A stretch of 64,000 bases of DNA, taken from positions 238,135,177-238,199,176 of the forward strand of contig CM076190.1 of assembly GCA_038277395.1 (NCBI GenBank). The letters are read 5' to 3'. The notes beneath the pieces are model-generated. The model did no database searches. It saw only the letters and a program-made list of their open reading frames with translations, and was not told the DNA's origin. Numbering within the stretch: position 1 is the stretch's first letter; each line of letters opens with the position of its first letter. This document shows, in pieces, positions 21,790 to 34,319 of the stretch. A program made the translations under genes and the position numbers. Source of the DNA: Dryocosmus kuriphilus. Taxonomy: Eukaryota > Arthropoda > Insecta > Hymenoptera > Cynipidae.

Positions 21790-24345
21790 GGGGGGGCTCC
21801 TCCTACAACCAGCGGCTAATCTTAGTGCTTCGTTACGAATTTTTTCAATTTTTCCAAAATATTTATAAGACACGAAATTAAAAATATGGGATCCGTATTC
21901 CAAAATGCTCCTGTTGAGGGAAATGTAGACCGTTCTGAGAATTATCGGGTCTGCACCCCACCAGGTGCCTCTCAGAATTTTTAAAATGTTCAATATTTTC
22001 CTAGTTTTACCGTCTAAGTATACAAAATGAAACTGAAAGGAGAGTTTAACGTCAAGAGTGATATCAAGAAATCTAACGCGGGGGGAGGGGGGATTAGGAT
22101 GCTGTTTAACGATAGGGTATATGCTGGAATAGAGGTATTAACGTTCCGTCTATTGAAAAGAACGAGTTTGGCTTTTTCAGGGCATATCTCAAGTTCTCTT
22201 TGCACTAAAAAGGTCGCAAGGGTATTAATGCATTTTTGGAGAGATTGGATGCAGACTACAGGGTCGGTGGAACGGCAGTAAATAGCAATGTCATCCGCGA
22301 ACTCCACGATAATGCAACTATTAGGGATGAGATTGCGAATTTTCCTTGTGTAGATAGAGTAGTTTATCGGACTGAGGATACCACCTTGAGGAAGGCCAAC
22401 TGTGCTGCGTCCGGAGCCCACATGTTCACCGTTAGTTTTGAAGTAAACGTTTTTACAAGATATGGATTTGTATATAAATCTGGCCAATTTCCAAGGGACA
22501 CCGATTTCTATATGGTCTTCAATAAGAATTTGGGGAATGATGCTAAGAAGAGCACCTTTTAGATCCAGAAATAGGCCTGCCACAATCTCGCCATTGGCAA
22601 TGCGTGAAAGGATTTCGGTTGGCAAGATGGCGAGATTGTCAGCACAGGATTCTCCCTTCCTGAAACCGAATTGTGCAGGAGATAGAAGATGGTTATGTTC
22701 CACATACCGCGAGAGTGTTATAAATGAGCTTTTCCATCACCTTGAATAAGCATGAAGCTAATGAAGTTGGTCTAAACTTGCCTGGAGTTGATTTAGGGAC
22801 GAAAAGAGTCAGAAACTCATTCCAAGAGCTTGGAAAGGAACCAGAAAAGTAAATTTGATTATAAATCTTGAGAAGGGTTTTCTGGATTTTCTCAGAAAGT
22901 TGAAGTATGATATTGTAATCATTTTGTCTAAACCTGGTGAAGATTTAGTTTGAAGTGAAGTCAAGGCAATGGAAAGCTCGAAAACCGTGATTGGAGCCTC
23001 TAGGAATTCATTGCGCTGAAAGCTGTCATTATCAGGGAATGAATCAAAAAGGACCTTTGGTGGAAACATTTGCTCCGCCAATGCGTGTAAGTTTTTGGCT
23101 GTTTCCTTATCTCCTGAATAGGATGCATTTGATGGTTGGGTGTATTTATTTTTAAAACATTTAATAACTCATCAGACTCTGGAAATTGGAGTTGTTCTAT
23201 CTAGAGGCTCGCGGTATTTCCGGAAGTTACTTCTGAGAGCAATATTGAGTGTGTGACTAGTTTTTTCTTCCACTCTATTTAGATTAATGTGGTTGAGTTC
23301 GTTCCTACATCTCCTGAAAGCTGCCAGGGCCTCCCTTCCTTCTTTGACAGCCGTGTCACAATCTTTATCCCACTACGGGACCGGGATGAAGTTTTCCTTT
23401 CGAATCCTAGAGTGTGAGTGTGAGTGGTGATTTAAGCAGGTTTTGAAGGGGTACAAGCAGTGATGACTGCTTTATCGACACTTTTAACGAAAGTATCGTA
23501 TTTAGATCTACAGTCTGTAAACTGGTAGTTAAAAACCCCCTCCTTATTGGAAATCGAATCAGAGAGGTGAGAATAAAAAATGTACCAGTCGATCCGTTTA
23601 ATATTATATTTATGAGAAAAGAATGGAACAATTGGAATTCTGAGTCTCAGGCTTGAAACCACTTGGAAGTGATTACTACCTGAGGAGTCATTCTAAACTC
23701 CCCAAGAAAAGATATTGAAGAAGTTTGGAGATACGAATGTTAAATAGATGATTGAAAGAGAGTTACCGGGTCTAGTACGAAATACGGGTTCTCCTGTATC
23801 TAAGGGAATCAAATCTGTTTGATCTAGTGCAGAGCGAAGCTCTAGTCCATTATTGCAATTGTGTAAACTTCTACAAAGTGAGTTATGGCAATTAAATTCA
23901 TCAGTAATAAATATTGAGCCGGGATATAGGTCTTGAATTGCGTTAAGCAACCTATTCCACGTGTCTGGCGTTATAAAATTATCAAAAGCGGGCACTCTGT
24001 ATAAAGAAACAAAGAGGAGTTCACATAGTGTAGCTTCTATTGAGATTGCAAGCGTCTCGAGTTTATTGTCAAGACTAGGAACAGAGGTGACTTTAGAGAA
24101 TGTGATTCCTCTTCTTATGGCAATAGCCAGGCCACCGTGGCTGTTAGTCTGCCTATCTACCCACATGATGTTGAAATCTATTATTTTGAAATTTTGTTTT
24201 AAGTCTGGCTTTCGAAAAGTCTCCGACAAAAGTGAGATATCGAAATCATCACGGATATTTGATAGGTCACTTTGCTTATTTAAAGCACCCCCATAATTCC
24301 ACTGGACAATTCTCAATCCATTAAGGTGAGCCATTATTAGCACTT

Positions 24346-24889
24346 AGGGATTTAGTTAGAAGGTTCACACATTGTAAGACTTTATTTAAAATATTCTGAC
24401 TTTCCTCCGTATTAAGGTAACCACCCCCCGCTCATTACTTCGATCAAGTTCAGCAGAGCAGATAATTTCTCGTTAATAATTGTAGACCCATAACCCTTTA
24501 ATCCCATTTCATGAGCATAATCGGGTAGATATGTAGGTATAAAGGGGTTAGAGGATGTGGGGTGGGTGGAAAGGTGGGGAAGGAAAAAAGAGGGAGAGGA
24601 CGAGTAGGAAGGGGATGCGGGATGCAACTTAACTTCTTTGCTAAGGGCAAAACCCTTTGGAAATGGGCTAGGAGTCTTTCCGTTGTTATAAATATGAGAG
24701 AAGGAAGACTGGGAGCCTCTTCGAGATGTCGAGAGGGAGTGGGTATGCGAAGGAGGGACCTGACTTTAAAAGCGCCAAATACAAGCTCTACGCGCATGTG
24801 CACTCTTTACTACACGGCAATGGCGCCATTCAAATAGGAACGCATTCCCCGCTACTTACGTCATCCAGTGTATATTATATATCAGTGCA
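24346..24889 (-). other. Possible ORF1 tail of the I-clade LINE
   Basis: Immediately upstream (minus sense) of the endonuclease. A proline/serine-rich frame (24627-24412) ends in MGLKGYGSTIINEKLSALLN and a stop, 70 bp before the ORF2 start, as expected for the end of an ORF1 gag-like protein. No zinc knuckles are visible, so the assignment rests on position. Confidence 0.35.
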
Positions 24890-25158
24890 CAAACCTTTCG
24901 CACTCTTCGGGCTAGGAACGGAAAAAAATCTTCAGTCAATTGCTTTTCAGCAAATGCGATTGGTTAAGCTGGGGTGGCCACCCACCCTCATCTCTACCGG
25001 GCCCAACAACGAGTCCAGCGCCAGCGACCCTTACCCACCTAGATTAGTATAAAGCATTATTTCGTTGACCTTTAAACCGCTTTAGGCTTAAACATCTTTT
25101 TAACTCTTATCTTGTAACCATAATTGCAAATATATTTCAAATTAAAGTGACCTCAACA

Positions 25159-25951
25159 TTATTTGTTCCCGAATAACAGAACACAAAGATTTAAATTCCA
25201 GTTTCTTCTTTCACGGTAGTCAATATTCAAATTGACGCAAGCAGCCAAGGACTTTAAAATTTCGCCAGTCATAGTTGGTTCCATGAGAAATATTTCGATC
25301 GCAACAAAAGTGGCAAAGTAACAATGTAGCAAGAGTTGCTACTATTTTCTATTGAAACTTCTTACGATAGCAACTAGAATAAGTGTGTGAATCCTTTATA
25401 TTAACGTTGGAGTTCCTTAAAATTAACCGTGAGTGGAATCAGTGCAATATGCTGTAAAAGACGTAATCATTTTCGTTGAAAAATATTCATTTCCAGCGAG
25501 AATTCTAAACAAAACCTCAGATCGTTGAAACTTGTATGTTTTCTAAAAAAACTAATGGTTTTTGAAGCTAAAACAACCCTTTACGGCGAATATTTCCAAA
25601 CATAACCTCGACACAAGGTGCACACATTTTCGCTACTACTTTAACTCAAAGTTTTTTTCTGGTTCTGAAATCCGAACAAATTTCCTATCAATAGAGATAC
25701 TTTTTGAAGTTCATTCTCTCGAACACATTCCGGATTACACCAAGATGAAGTCAGATTAAATTCGTCCTTATTTAGGGAAAATTTCAAATATGAAAGCAAA
25801 ATAGAAGTTGGGATGAAATTCAGATAGATTGTTGTTTGCGAAGAGCGTGAAAATGTCCCTAAATTTACACATGTATTACATTATTATTATACTCACGTGT
25901 AGAGTTAAAGGTTATTGCAAATGATAAGATGAGCATATAAACGATTTTCAT
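25159..25951 (-). pseudogene. Small secreted peptide gene, broken copy
   Basis: Homologue of 4262-5111. The signal exon (25897-25951) still encodes a hydrophobic 18-residue leader (MKIVYMLILSFAITFNST), but the last exon base is changed (C|GTGAG). The second exon (25159-25293) has its acceptor AG mutated to AA and a one-base shift in its middle; the C-terminal LFGNK is still readable. It is a pseudogene. Confidence 0.7.
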
Positions 25952-26599
25952 TTTCTCAAAGTAGAAAATAAATGATTAATTCGAAATTGAGGAATTTTTT
26001 TAGTAGTGTATAACCAATGTATATTCTGCTCCTTCTCGAGATTACATGAACACACACACACAAGCCCATATATACGAGTATGTAATATTTGTTATCTTAT
26101 AAATTATAGGCATCAAGCTTGGCCTTCTAAAAAATTACAAATCCGTTTCCAAGTACGAAACCTGATGAAGTCACCAAGTATTATCCTTCTCTCTCTTTCT
26201 CTCTCCCTCTCTTCGAATTTCTTATTTCTACTTTTTTTCAACTGAAAGACCCATTTTTATTATTTCTAATACACTGAAGATCCACTGCAGAAATTAGTAA
26301 CTTTACCATAAGAGGAACTCAATTTTGTCCAAACTAAGTGCCATGTTTGTATTACGAAATTAAGTTTCGTTTACCCAACATTTAGCCCCACAGTTCTTTA
26401 TCTACCGTTTCCTTTTTTTTCAATTCATGTCAGTGGGATTCTTTTGTATATTCTGAAAGTTAGTAAACTTGACAAACGGCTACTTTTGAAATCAAAATAA
26501 TATAGTTTTATTTACCTCGACATTTTAAAACCCTTTATGATTTCCTCATCAGATTAATTTCCTTCGATGTTAGAGAAAATTTCTTTTCTATATTTTCTT

Positions 26600-27430
26600 T
26601 AACATCAAAACATTTTAGAAGTTAGAGCGAATCTAGTTCCTCCTAGGATTAATTCTAAAAATTTAATAAAAATGTTTTTTAAAAAACAAAATATAAAAAC
26701 ATGAAAATTTTTTTTCTCATGTGTGGTATTATGATTTGTAGGTCAGAAATTTAAGAGTGCTGAATTATTTATATGTTTTTGTTTCGTTGAAAATTTGGTT
26801 CGTATTTAGAAAGTTCGATATTCATAGACTTTTAAATTCGTTTCTTGAAAGGTATTATTTGCAGTTCGCATGAGCTCCCGAAACGAATTCCAGTCGAAGA
26901 TTCGATTCTGCTTTTATATGATCACTGAATGTCTTTGACCTGAAGCGAAAGGTCCCAGACTAGTTTCTTAACAGGTGAGCCGTGTGAATCAGTCTTAAAT
27001 TACTGAGCTTTTGTTCTGAATCTCCGGATTTGATTCCGTCTAAGAAGGAACACTTGATCATTCTCGACACGGATTGACATTCCTTAAACATCAAAAAAGT
27101 ACCAGGCAACAATTTGTGGTTATTTTCAGAGAGACATTTACGTAGATCCTCCTGGATATTTTTGTTTCTAATGGTCACAATTTCATTCGCTCATCTGTGA
27201 GTTGCAAAGCCAAATTTGCGTGACCTCCTTCTTCTTTCTTGGCCAAACGAATAGTGATTTCCTCGATCGACCCCAGTGTTGTCAGATGTGTCTTAGGATT
27301 TTTCCATATGATTGTCACTATTTCTCCACAAATCTCCCTATGGGAGAACCAAATATACTTATATTTATCCCTATGTCGCTTGTTTCATTTTTTCGCGCAT
27401 TTTTAGGCAGGAAAATTTCAATTGTAATTT
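26600..27430. other. No gene seen
   Basis: Unique to copy 2 of segment Y. AT-rich with short open frames only; the minus frame at 27178-26960 has no recognised domain. It marks the left side of the insertion cluster holding the mariner. Confidence 0.4.
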
Positions 27431-27440
27431 TTTAGTCATA

Positions 27441-28740
27441 CGAGGTCTTTTCTAAAAGCATCCAAAATACCTTTGACTCTCCGCGCCAGAACGTTCGAGC
27501 GCCCTCTAGCGGTACCATTGTAAACTGTAACTCTTCAGGAACTCCCTTGATGCCGCAGTTTTTGTCGAGACGCCTCAGTTCGCACACAGTGTGCACTTGC
27601 TTACGGAGTCTTTTTGGCGTTCGACAGATTTGTTTGTAGCTCAAAATGACCGAAGGAGTTGAACAGCGAATTTGCATCAAGTTTTGCATTGTACTTGAAA
27701 AGACTTGTGCGGAAATGGTTGAAATGATTCAAACCGCCCTTGTAGATGACTGCGCGGGTAAAAGCCAGATATGTGTGTGTTACAAGCGGTTTAAAGATGG
27801 CCGCCAATCAAATGACAGTGACTTGTGCTGCGGCCGTCCTTCAAGCACAACAACACCGGAAAATATCGATCGTGTGTGACTTGCGATTAAAGAAGATCGC
27901 CGGTTGACTGTGCGCGGACTAGAACATGATCTTAGAATTCCGAAAACTAATGTTTGTGAAATTTTGACCGAGAAACTGTGAATGACTCGTGTGTGAGAAA
28001 AATGCATTCCAAAATTTCTCACAGAAGAGCAGAAAAAGCTTCCCTTTCAAGTCGCCCAGGACAACTTGGAAACGGTTTCTGATGATGAAGATTTCCTAAA
28101 AAAGACTACTGCTGGTGCAAAATCGTGGGTTTATGGGTATAATCCCGAAACAAAGCAACAGTCTTCACAGTGGAAGCTTCCATCCGGGCCACGACTGAAA
28201 AAAGCACGTTAAAGTCGGAGCAATTTCAAGTCAATGTTGGTTGTTTTTTTCGATTATGAAGGCGTTATGCATCACGAATACGCTCCTACATGTCAGACAA
28301 TCAAGAAAGAATTTTATCGTGAAGTTCTGAAAAGATTGCGTCGCACAGTTAGAAGAAAACGGCGTCAGCTTTGGTCAAGCGGTGACCGCCTTCTTCACCA
28401 CGATAATGCGCCAGCGTATTCATCGAGCCTTGTGCAGATATATTTGACAAAGCACAAAGTCATACAGCTTCGCCACCCTCCGTACAGTCCCGACATAGCT
28501 CCCTGTGACCTTTGGCTGTTTCCAAAAATTGAAAACTCCACTCAAAGGACGCCGCTTTGACGACACAGAGACGATTCCGTTAAATGCGACGAGTGCAGTG
28601 AAGGCTATTTCGAAAACTGACTTCCAACACTGCTTCAGGAAGTAGAAACACCGCTGGGAGCACGTCATTTAATCAAATGGGGACTACTTTAAAGGATGTC
28701 ACTCGTAAACAGATATCGTATATCAAACGAAAAATGCTTT
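27441..28740 (+). mobile_element. Mariner transposon, inactive
   Basis: Left end CGAGGTCTTTTCTAAAAG follows a TA dinucleotide, as in mariner insertions. The transposase starts at 27646 (MTEGVEQRICIKFC), with the N-terminal helix-turn-helix region and SGRPS-like region (CGRPSS). Several in-frame stops follow (from 27877), and a frameshift lies near 28540. Of the DDD triad, the first aspartate motif is lost (GAKSW where the family has GDETW). HHDNAPA and SPDIAPCD are kept, with 34 residues between the two aspartates. The right end is truncated or obscured at about 28740, where the tail of a SINE begins. Confidence 0.92.
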
Positions 28741-29095
28741 ATTCTTTTTTTTTTATTTATGTGTTTTTGTTTATACTCCCTTCCCTTACGGTTTTGAGAG
28801 TCTCCCAGAACAACCAGATTTTTACAAATTTCTCCTAGTCTCTCCCCCTTCTCTCACTCAAAATCGCCCAGTGGCCCCCAAGCAATTTGCCCCTCGACAT
28901 GGAGCACCTTCCCTGAAGGATCACTGGCCTCTTTATGAGGGGGACCTACAGCTTAACGTGGGTTCCGAACCACGAGAGTCTCGGTAGAAGTATATAGAAA
29001 ATTCCATTGGTACCCGGCTCAATATTCGCAACCCGGACCTCTTGCTTGTAAGGACGGCGCACTACTACCTGAGCCAACCGAGATTCTTTACTTCA
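28741..29095 (-). mobile_element. tRNA-derived SINE (type 2)
   Basis: Minus-strand SINE abutting the mariner's right end. Its head has a good RNA polymerase III A box (TGGCTCAGGTAG, 29066-29077) and a weaker B box (GGGTTGCGAAT). It carries the same core as the SINE at 59.8 kb (GGTTCGGAACCCAC, then CTGTAGGTCCCCCTC; 28937-28973) and ends in an A-rich tail (T-run at 28745-28757 on the plus strand). It differs from the other SINE in its tRNA-like head. Confidence 0.78.
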
Positions 29096-29925
29096 TTTGT
29101 TTCAAGGTGGTCCATATTATCTACAGTTTCGAAGTTACTGTTAAGTGCGCTGGTACGATTGCTATGAATATTTTAATACATAAATTTTGATGTATTTTTA
29201 AGCTAGAATCAGAAATTTAGTCTCGTACGTGTGTAGAATAAATCAATAAGTATAACCATTAAATGTAATTAATTAAGGGAGAATTGAATGAATTTCAAAG
29301 TATCTAGGGAAAACCAATTAGAAACTGTAACATTGGCCGCTTTTAAATGTCTTCTCAACCTTGTTATCTCTAAGAGAAACTTTGTTCCTGATGCCTCATC
29401 ATAAAAACAAGCAGATTTTGATACAGCTAACTTCAACTCTTCAATATTTTCCAAAAGCAAAATATTTGTCTGCACAACCTCAAACGATGAAGCTACATCT
29501 TGAACTTTCTTTGATCTAGTTCGGAGTACAATAATGAAACTGTCAACACATTCTAGTATATCCTTTTGAAATTTAGATCTCAGTGCCAGATGCTGTGTTG
29601 AAAGGTATAACCAGTATTATTCTGGACTTAGCTTGTGTATGCTGGCAAAAATAATGTTAACTTAAGTGCAACTATTTTGATGTATTCAACCAGTAACATA
29701 AGTAGTGGTCTACTATTTTGCGTGCGTTACAGGCACCTTTCATGTCAGCTTCCATATCAACTTTCAATAAACTCATTATTATTTGATAAACATTGGAGGT
29801 TATCTATGGTCCAGGAATCGATAAAATTAACATCATCACCGATTGTGATAGCAGACGTCACAGTAGAAATTTAAAAATGTTTGCAGTACGCATGGACAAT
29901 CCTATGGCTGCGATAGCAGACGATA
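29096..29925 (-). other. Unassigned; one coding-like minus frame
   Basis: A minus frame from about 29580 to 29269 is open for some 100 codons (FQKDILECVDSFII, VVQTNILLLENIEELKLAVS, ending WFSLDTLKFIQFSLN). It resembles a piece of a hAT-type transposase body but has no decisive motif. From about 29830 the DNA resembles 38130-38310 and 4420-4500, i.e. relics of the family unit. Confidence 0.3.
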
Positions 29926-29984
29926 CAATAATTTCAAATTTCCCCACAAGAAGGCCTAGTATGCGTTATTGTAAATTCTCACGA

Positions 29985-32900
29985 TAGTAGCTCAATTTAG
30001 GATAGCAACTAAATTTAGTTTTGAAAAGGCTACTAGAGTAACCTATAACTCAGTAATGATCATTGACCATGTTTTATATAGGGACCTAGAAGATCCAACC
30101 TACGTGGAAGACACATCTCTCTCTAATCACATACTATTGGCAATTTCTGTTAATATAAAGGAGAAGGAAAACTATAAAAGGAAAAAAACATATTTTAAAT
30201 TTGTGGAGAAAGACCAAGTTTTGGAGTCACTAAAAATAAAATGTGAAAAGACTGAGATAAGTGATATAATTGAACTCATTCAGTTGATACAGGAAATTAA
30301 ACGAAAATTGAGAGTAGATATTAAAAAAAGTTTAAAATAAAGAATAACATCACACTTCCCACCTATTTCATAGAACTTATGAAAGAAGGAGATAATTTGT
30401 ATGTCAGACAAAAATTTAATCCAACAATGAACATTAGAAGAATATCAAAAACTAAAGCTAACACTATGGTTCCGAAAGCAAAGGATAACCCCAGAAAAAC
30501 ATGGATAGCTATAAACCCAATTTTGAACAGTGCTCCACAAAATACAAAAACCACTGAAATAAAAAAAGTTATTTGTCTCTGATAGGAGGGTTGTGAGTTC
30601 TAAAAAGATTGTAAACGAAATAAATAACTACTATCAAGAAATTAGGGAAAAGGTACAGAAGAATATAGGAGATGTGGGAACAGATATATGGGAAATAGAA
30701 CTTAACACAGAATTAACCAATTCGAGCCAACTACTTTTACTAAATTAGGTAAAATAGTAGCTACTATAAATGAATAGGCAGCAGTAGGTGATGATGGCAT
30801 TACTGTTTCTGCACTACTGATACACTATCCTGTCCTGAAAATCACTTATTAAAGATTATAAATACTAATCTTGAGAATGGTCCATTTCCTGAAATCCTAG
30901 AAATAATTAAAGTGGTTCCTATACATAAAATGGATCTAGAGGTAATAGCCCGATTTCGTTGCTAACAAACTTTTTAAAAATTTACGAAGACGTAATTAAT
31001 ATAAGATTAATAAAGTATATTAACATGAACAGTGGAATCAGTCGAATAAAATATGGTTTCCAGAAATGGTCTAATACACAATGTGCTATTATGGACTTTA
31101 ATGAAGGCATCATTAGGAGAATAGACAACAAAGAAATTTCTGCAGCAACAGTAATTGATTTAAAGAAGACATTTGTTACGATCAGTCCTGGCATACTGTG
31201 CAACAAACTCTCCAAACTTGGAATAATGAATACAGCTCTTGAACTACTAATATCATATTTAAATAAAGGAAAACAGTGTGTCTATGTCAATAATACAAAA
31301 AGTAGAAAAGTCAATATAACTATGGGGGTACCTCAAGGATCACTTCTTGGACCACTACTATATTAGCATATGTTGAGAGTCTAACTAAGGTGCGATTGTT
31401 AGGTAAAATTTGTATGTTTGCAGTTGATACTGTTCTTGTTTATAGCAATAAGGATTGCAAGAATTGGAAGAGGAAAAAAATAAGAACTTTTTAATATACT
31501 GTGACTGCTTGAAATGTAAAAAATGAACTGTAAACGAAAAAACACAGTATATATGACTTTTGCATTAGTTAGTATACCCAAGCGAACAATAATTAAACGA
31601 ACACTATAAAAATACAAAATTTTCTTATTCAGGAAACTGAGAAGTAAAGATATCTTGCAACCATAATAATTGATAATAAACGAACTTGGAGACGACATAT
31701 AGAACAAGTCATGAAAAAATAGTATCGGGTTTGGTTTCAAAGGATATCAATCTACAGAAATGCCGATTAACTTCAGAACGAATCTTTAGCAAGTGAAGCG
31801 CAATTTAGAATCGTATGCGTGGTTTGTCGAGGTAGGGCGTGCAGGCATAATTGATAATTGGCAGTGGCCGCACATCAAACGAATCGCGTCTGGAGAAGAT
31901 GGGTACATATTCTTAGAAATAATTTCTGCGTTAATGTGGCTCGTGCTGTAAGCCCAACCCTCACTGCTGTTGTCGAGGGTGAACCAGAGCTTGAACCTAC
32001 CAGGATGCTTCTTTGCTAATTCCTCTAGTTCCCCTCCTAGGGGATTTCCTTTTCCGTTTTTTTGCTAAAAAAAGAGAAGCTTGCGTCTGATCCTTGGTGT
32101 TTTTAATCGTTGCTCCAACCAGTTGCAAGATAGGCGTTATTCCTGTTTCTCCGGCTATGATCACGACCTTTTTAACATCATACATGGAAGGTAGGCCCCT
32201 CCTTAACAATTCAATCGCAAATTTACCCTACCATTGATAAACAAGGCGACGGGAAGCTCCTTTAAATGCTACGAAGTCTAAAATAACCAAATTATCTAAA
32301 TGCTGAGAGACCTGTCCCCAATCGGGGAACTTTGAATACACGTGCTTGAAGTAAACTTTTAAAACTAAATCAGCATATCCTTAATCATCTTCACTAGAGA
32401 CTGGAGTGTTAGCCCGAAAGGCGACCTCATTGTTGATTTTCACTGTTAAATGCACAATGTTCTGGTGCTTTCAGAAGATGTAAAAGAGTATTAAGTGAAA
32501 AGAATAAAAAAATTATTTACCACGCTTTTATGGAATTCCGTATTATGTATGTGATCGCAAACTGGGCGTTTGCCACAGAACATCTACTAGATAAAACACG
32601 AAGACTTCAAAACAAAATGCTTAAATCCTTATACAAGTTTTCCAAGGAGCCACTGAATTTTGGACCATTGAATTATATGAAGCAACAGAGCTTCTAGATG
32701 CGCATACTCTTCAGAATATTGAACGAGCAAGTGTGATATATAAAATTGTAGAATAATCTACTGATTGTCAATCTGAAATAGGGGACAATGTGCATAACTA
32801 TACCACTATATTTGCTGGCGAATGAAGGAATAAATACCATAAAACTAGAGCAGGGCAAGACAACCCAGAATTTTTAGTCTTAGGGCTTTTAATAACCTGC

Positions 32901-33165
32901 CGAAAAAAATTGTAGGAAGTCAGACTTTTCATGAATTTGTACAAAATATAAAAGATTATTATTTAAAAAAGTAATTGATAAAGCTATCAAACCACATAGT
33001 CCATAGAGAGAAAAATTAGACAATACATTGCATATATTTCTATTATACTGGAAAAAACATAGATTAGTGACTATAATCTGATAAAAATAAGAGATAATGT
33101 GTAAAATGTAAACTATCTGAAACATTTATCAGGAATTGCCTGCTTATGGTTTACACAATAAATGG
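29985..33165 (+). mobile_element. Non-LTR retrotransposon, copy 2
   Basis: The same 5'-truncated LINE as 5870-10115. The end of the endonuclease domain (IDHVLYRDLE, then SNHILLAISVNIKEK) lies at 30056-30340. The RT palm is at 30959-31366 (VIDLKKTFVTISPGILCNKL; GVPQGSLLGPLLY). The catalytic box is mutated (FAVD near 31420). Later frames include YVIANWAFATEHLLDKTRR near 32550-32610. It lacks the insertion at the catalytic box seen in copy 1 and carries the b5-reductase fragment antisense. Stops and shifts make it inactive. Confidence 0.82.
31786..32455 (-). pseudogene. NADH-cytochrome b5 reductase fragment, copy 2
   Basis: Same fragment and same boundaries in the LINE as 8759-9425. The clearest part is 32209-32000 (YDVKKVVIIAGETGITPILQ, then NTKDQTQASLFLA), the NADH-binding region. 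It is followed by ELAKKHPGRFKLW-type sequence and the degraded C-terminus. Upstream FAD-domain remnants (FKHVYSKFPDWGQ-like) lie at about 32300-32400. Frameshifts throughout. Sharing of both insertion boundaries with copy 1 shows one insertion followed by duplication. Confidence 0.85.
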
Positions 33166-33639
33166 AAAAAATGAACAAGTGGGTGCACCCTTACATTAAC
33201 GTCGGAGCTCTTTATGAGCTCTTTCCACTGCTTCGTGAGTGGAACGAGTACAATGTGTTTTAAAAGACATAATCTTTTTTGTTGGAAAATATTAATTCTT
33301 GGCGAGAATTCGCAAACATAAACTCGGGTTCTTAAAATTGTATGTTTTCTTAAAAAACTAATTGTTTTTTTTTGTGATAAACGGACCCTTTATGGCGAAT
33401 ATTGCCTAATATAACTTCAGAATAAGGTGCACACATTTCCGCTTCTAGTTGAACTCAAGGTACTTTCTGGTTCTGAAATTCGAACAAATTTTGTGTCAAT
33501 AAGGACACTTTTCGAACACCATTCTTCATAACACATTCTAGATTACACCAGGATGCATCTAGATTAAAATTGTACTCATTTCTGACAAACTAAAAGTTTA
33601 AAGAAAAATAGAAGCCATGGTTGATTGTTATTTGCAGAA

Positions 33640-33722
33640 AGCATGAAAATTTCCATAAATTTATGGATGTATCATATTATTATACTCCAATGTACATTCT
33701 GCTACTTCTTTGGATTGTATAA

Positions 33723-33754
<32 letters not shown>

Positions 33755-33830
33755 ATTTGAGGGAAATCCGTTTGTTATATTGGTCATTACTCTATCAGCC
33801 AAGTGCGAGCATATAATATATATCATCGGT
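33640..33830 (-). pseudogene. Deleted signal-exon site of the secreted family
   Basis: Intron flank (to ATTATACT at 33687) joins directly to the upstream block CCAATGTACATTCTGCT and a CA microsatellite (33725-33755). In the sister copy (10657-10770) these two blocks are separated by the 55-nt signal exon and its leader. The exon was therefore removed by a deletion of about 120 bp, leaving both flanks. Confidence 0.8.
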
Positions 33831-34293
33831 ACTTAATAAAATAACATTTATAGTCTATAAACAGTATTTTATTTTCGAATTTATGAAGAAATAATTGAAA
33901 GTTCCTTTTTATATTAGAAATAACTAAATTTTTAAATATATATTATCCTGAAAAACTAATAATTGTTTTTTTTCTTGCTTATAATTACTTACGTATTGAT
34001 TTTCTTATAAAACTAAAAAAAGTTTCAAGAAAGTAATTTGGGAGTCGGCTCATGACACATGCGGCAAGCCACATCGCGGCATCTCCCTTTTATCCCTGTA
34101 ACCCTCTTATAAAGCCACCAATATGACTTGCCGCTGATGTGGTTTGCCGGATATGATATGACATGATCCGGGCACGTATCTTTCTGAAAAAATAGCCTTT
34201 TTAAGCAATAAAAAAGTAAGTTAAAAAAGCTACTTTTTGGAACGATACTTTTTTAAATATTCATAGAGCACTTCGAAGCTTGTACATTATATT

Positions 34294-34299
34294 TTTATT
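34294..34299 (-). terminator. Poly(A) signal AATAAA
   Basis: AATAAA on the minus strand 21 nt after the stop codon of the secreted-protein gene (34320-37419), a normal distance for a short 3' UTR. AT-rich surroundings lower the specificity. Confidence 0.4.
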
Positions 34300-34319
34300 T
34301 TACATTTTTTAAGGCTGAA

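Larger units (their letters stand above)
20440..24345 (-). mobile_element. I-clade LINE, ORF2 remnants
   Basis: Minus-strand non-LTR retrotransposon. In order: apurinic endonuclease (24343-23693; IVQWNYGG, SLLSETF, GGLAIAIRRG, TDEFNCH); linker; reverse transcriptase (about 23080-22014, with FGFRKGESCADNLA, FLDLKGA, GLPQGGILSP and a FADD catalytic box in place of YADD); thumb region to 21800; RNase H-like segment (21124-20950; WIHGHTGIPGNEETDA); and a C-terminal zinc-binding tail (20771-20562; CPCDPGVDEDLDHILWACP). RNase H plus this tail is typical of the I group. Frameshifts separate the parts, and a TIR element interrupts it at 21246-21789. Inactive. Confidence 0.88.

Noticed and set aside
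29066..29077. A second tRNA gene on the minus strand
   Set aside because: A good A box, but the B box is degenerate and the sequence continues into the SINE core and A-rich tail.
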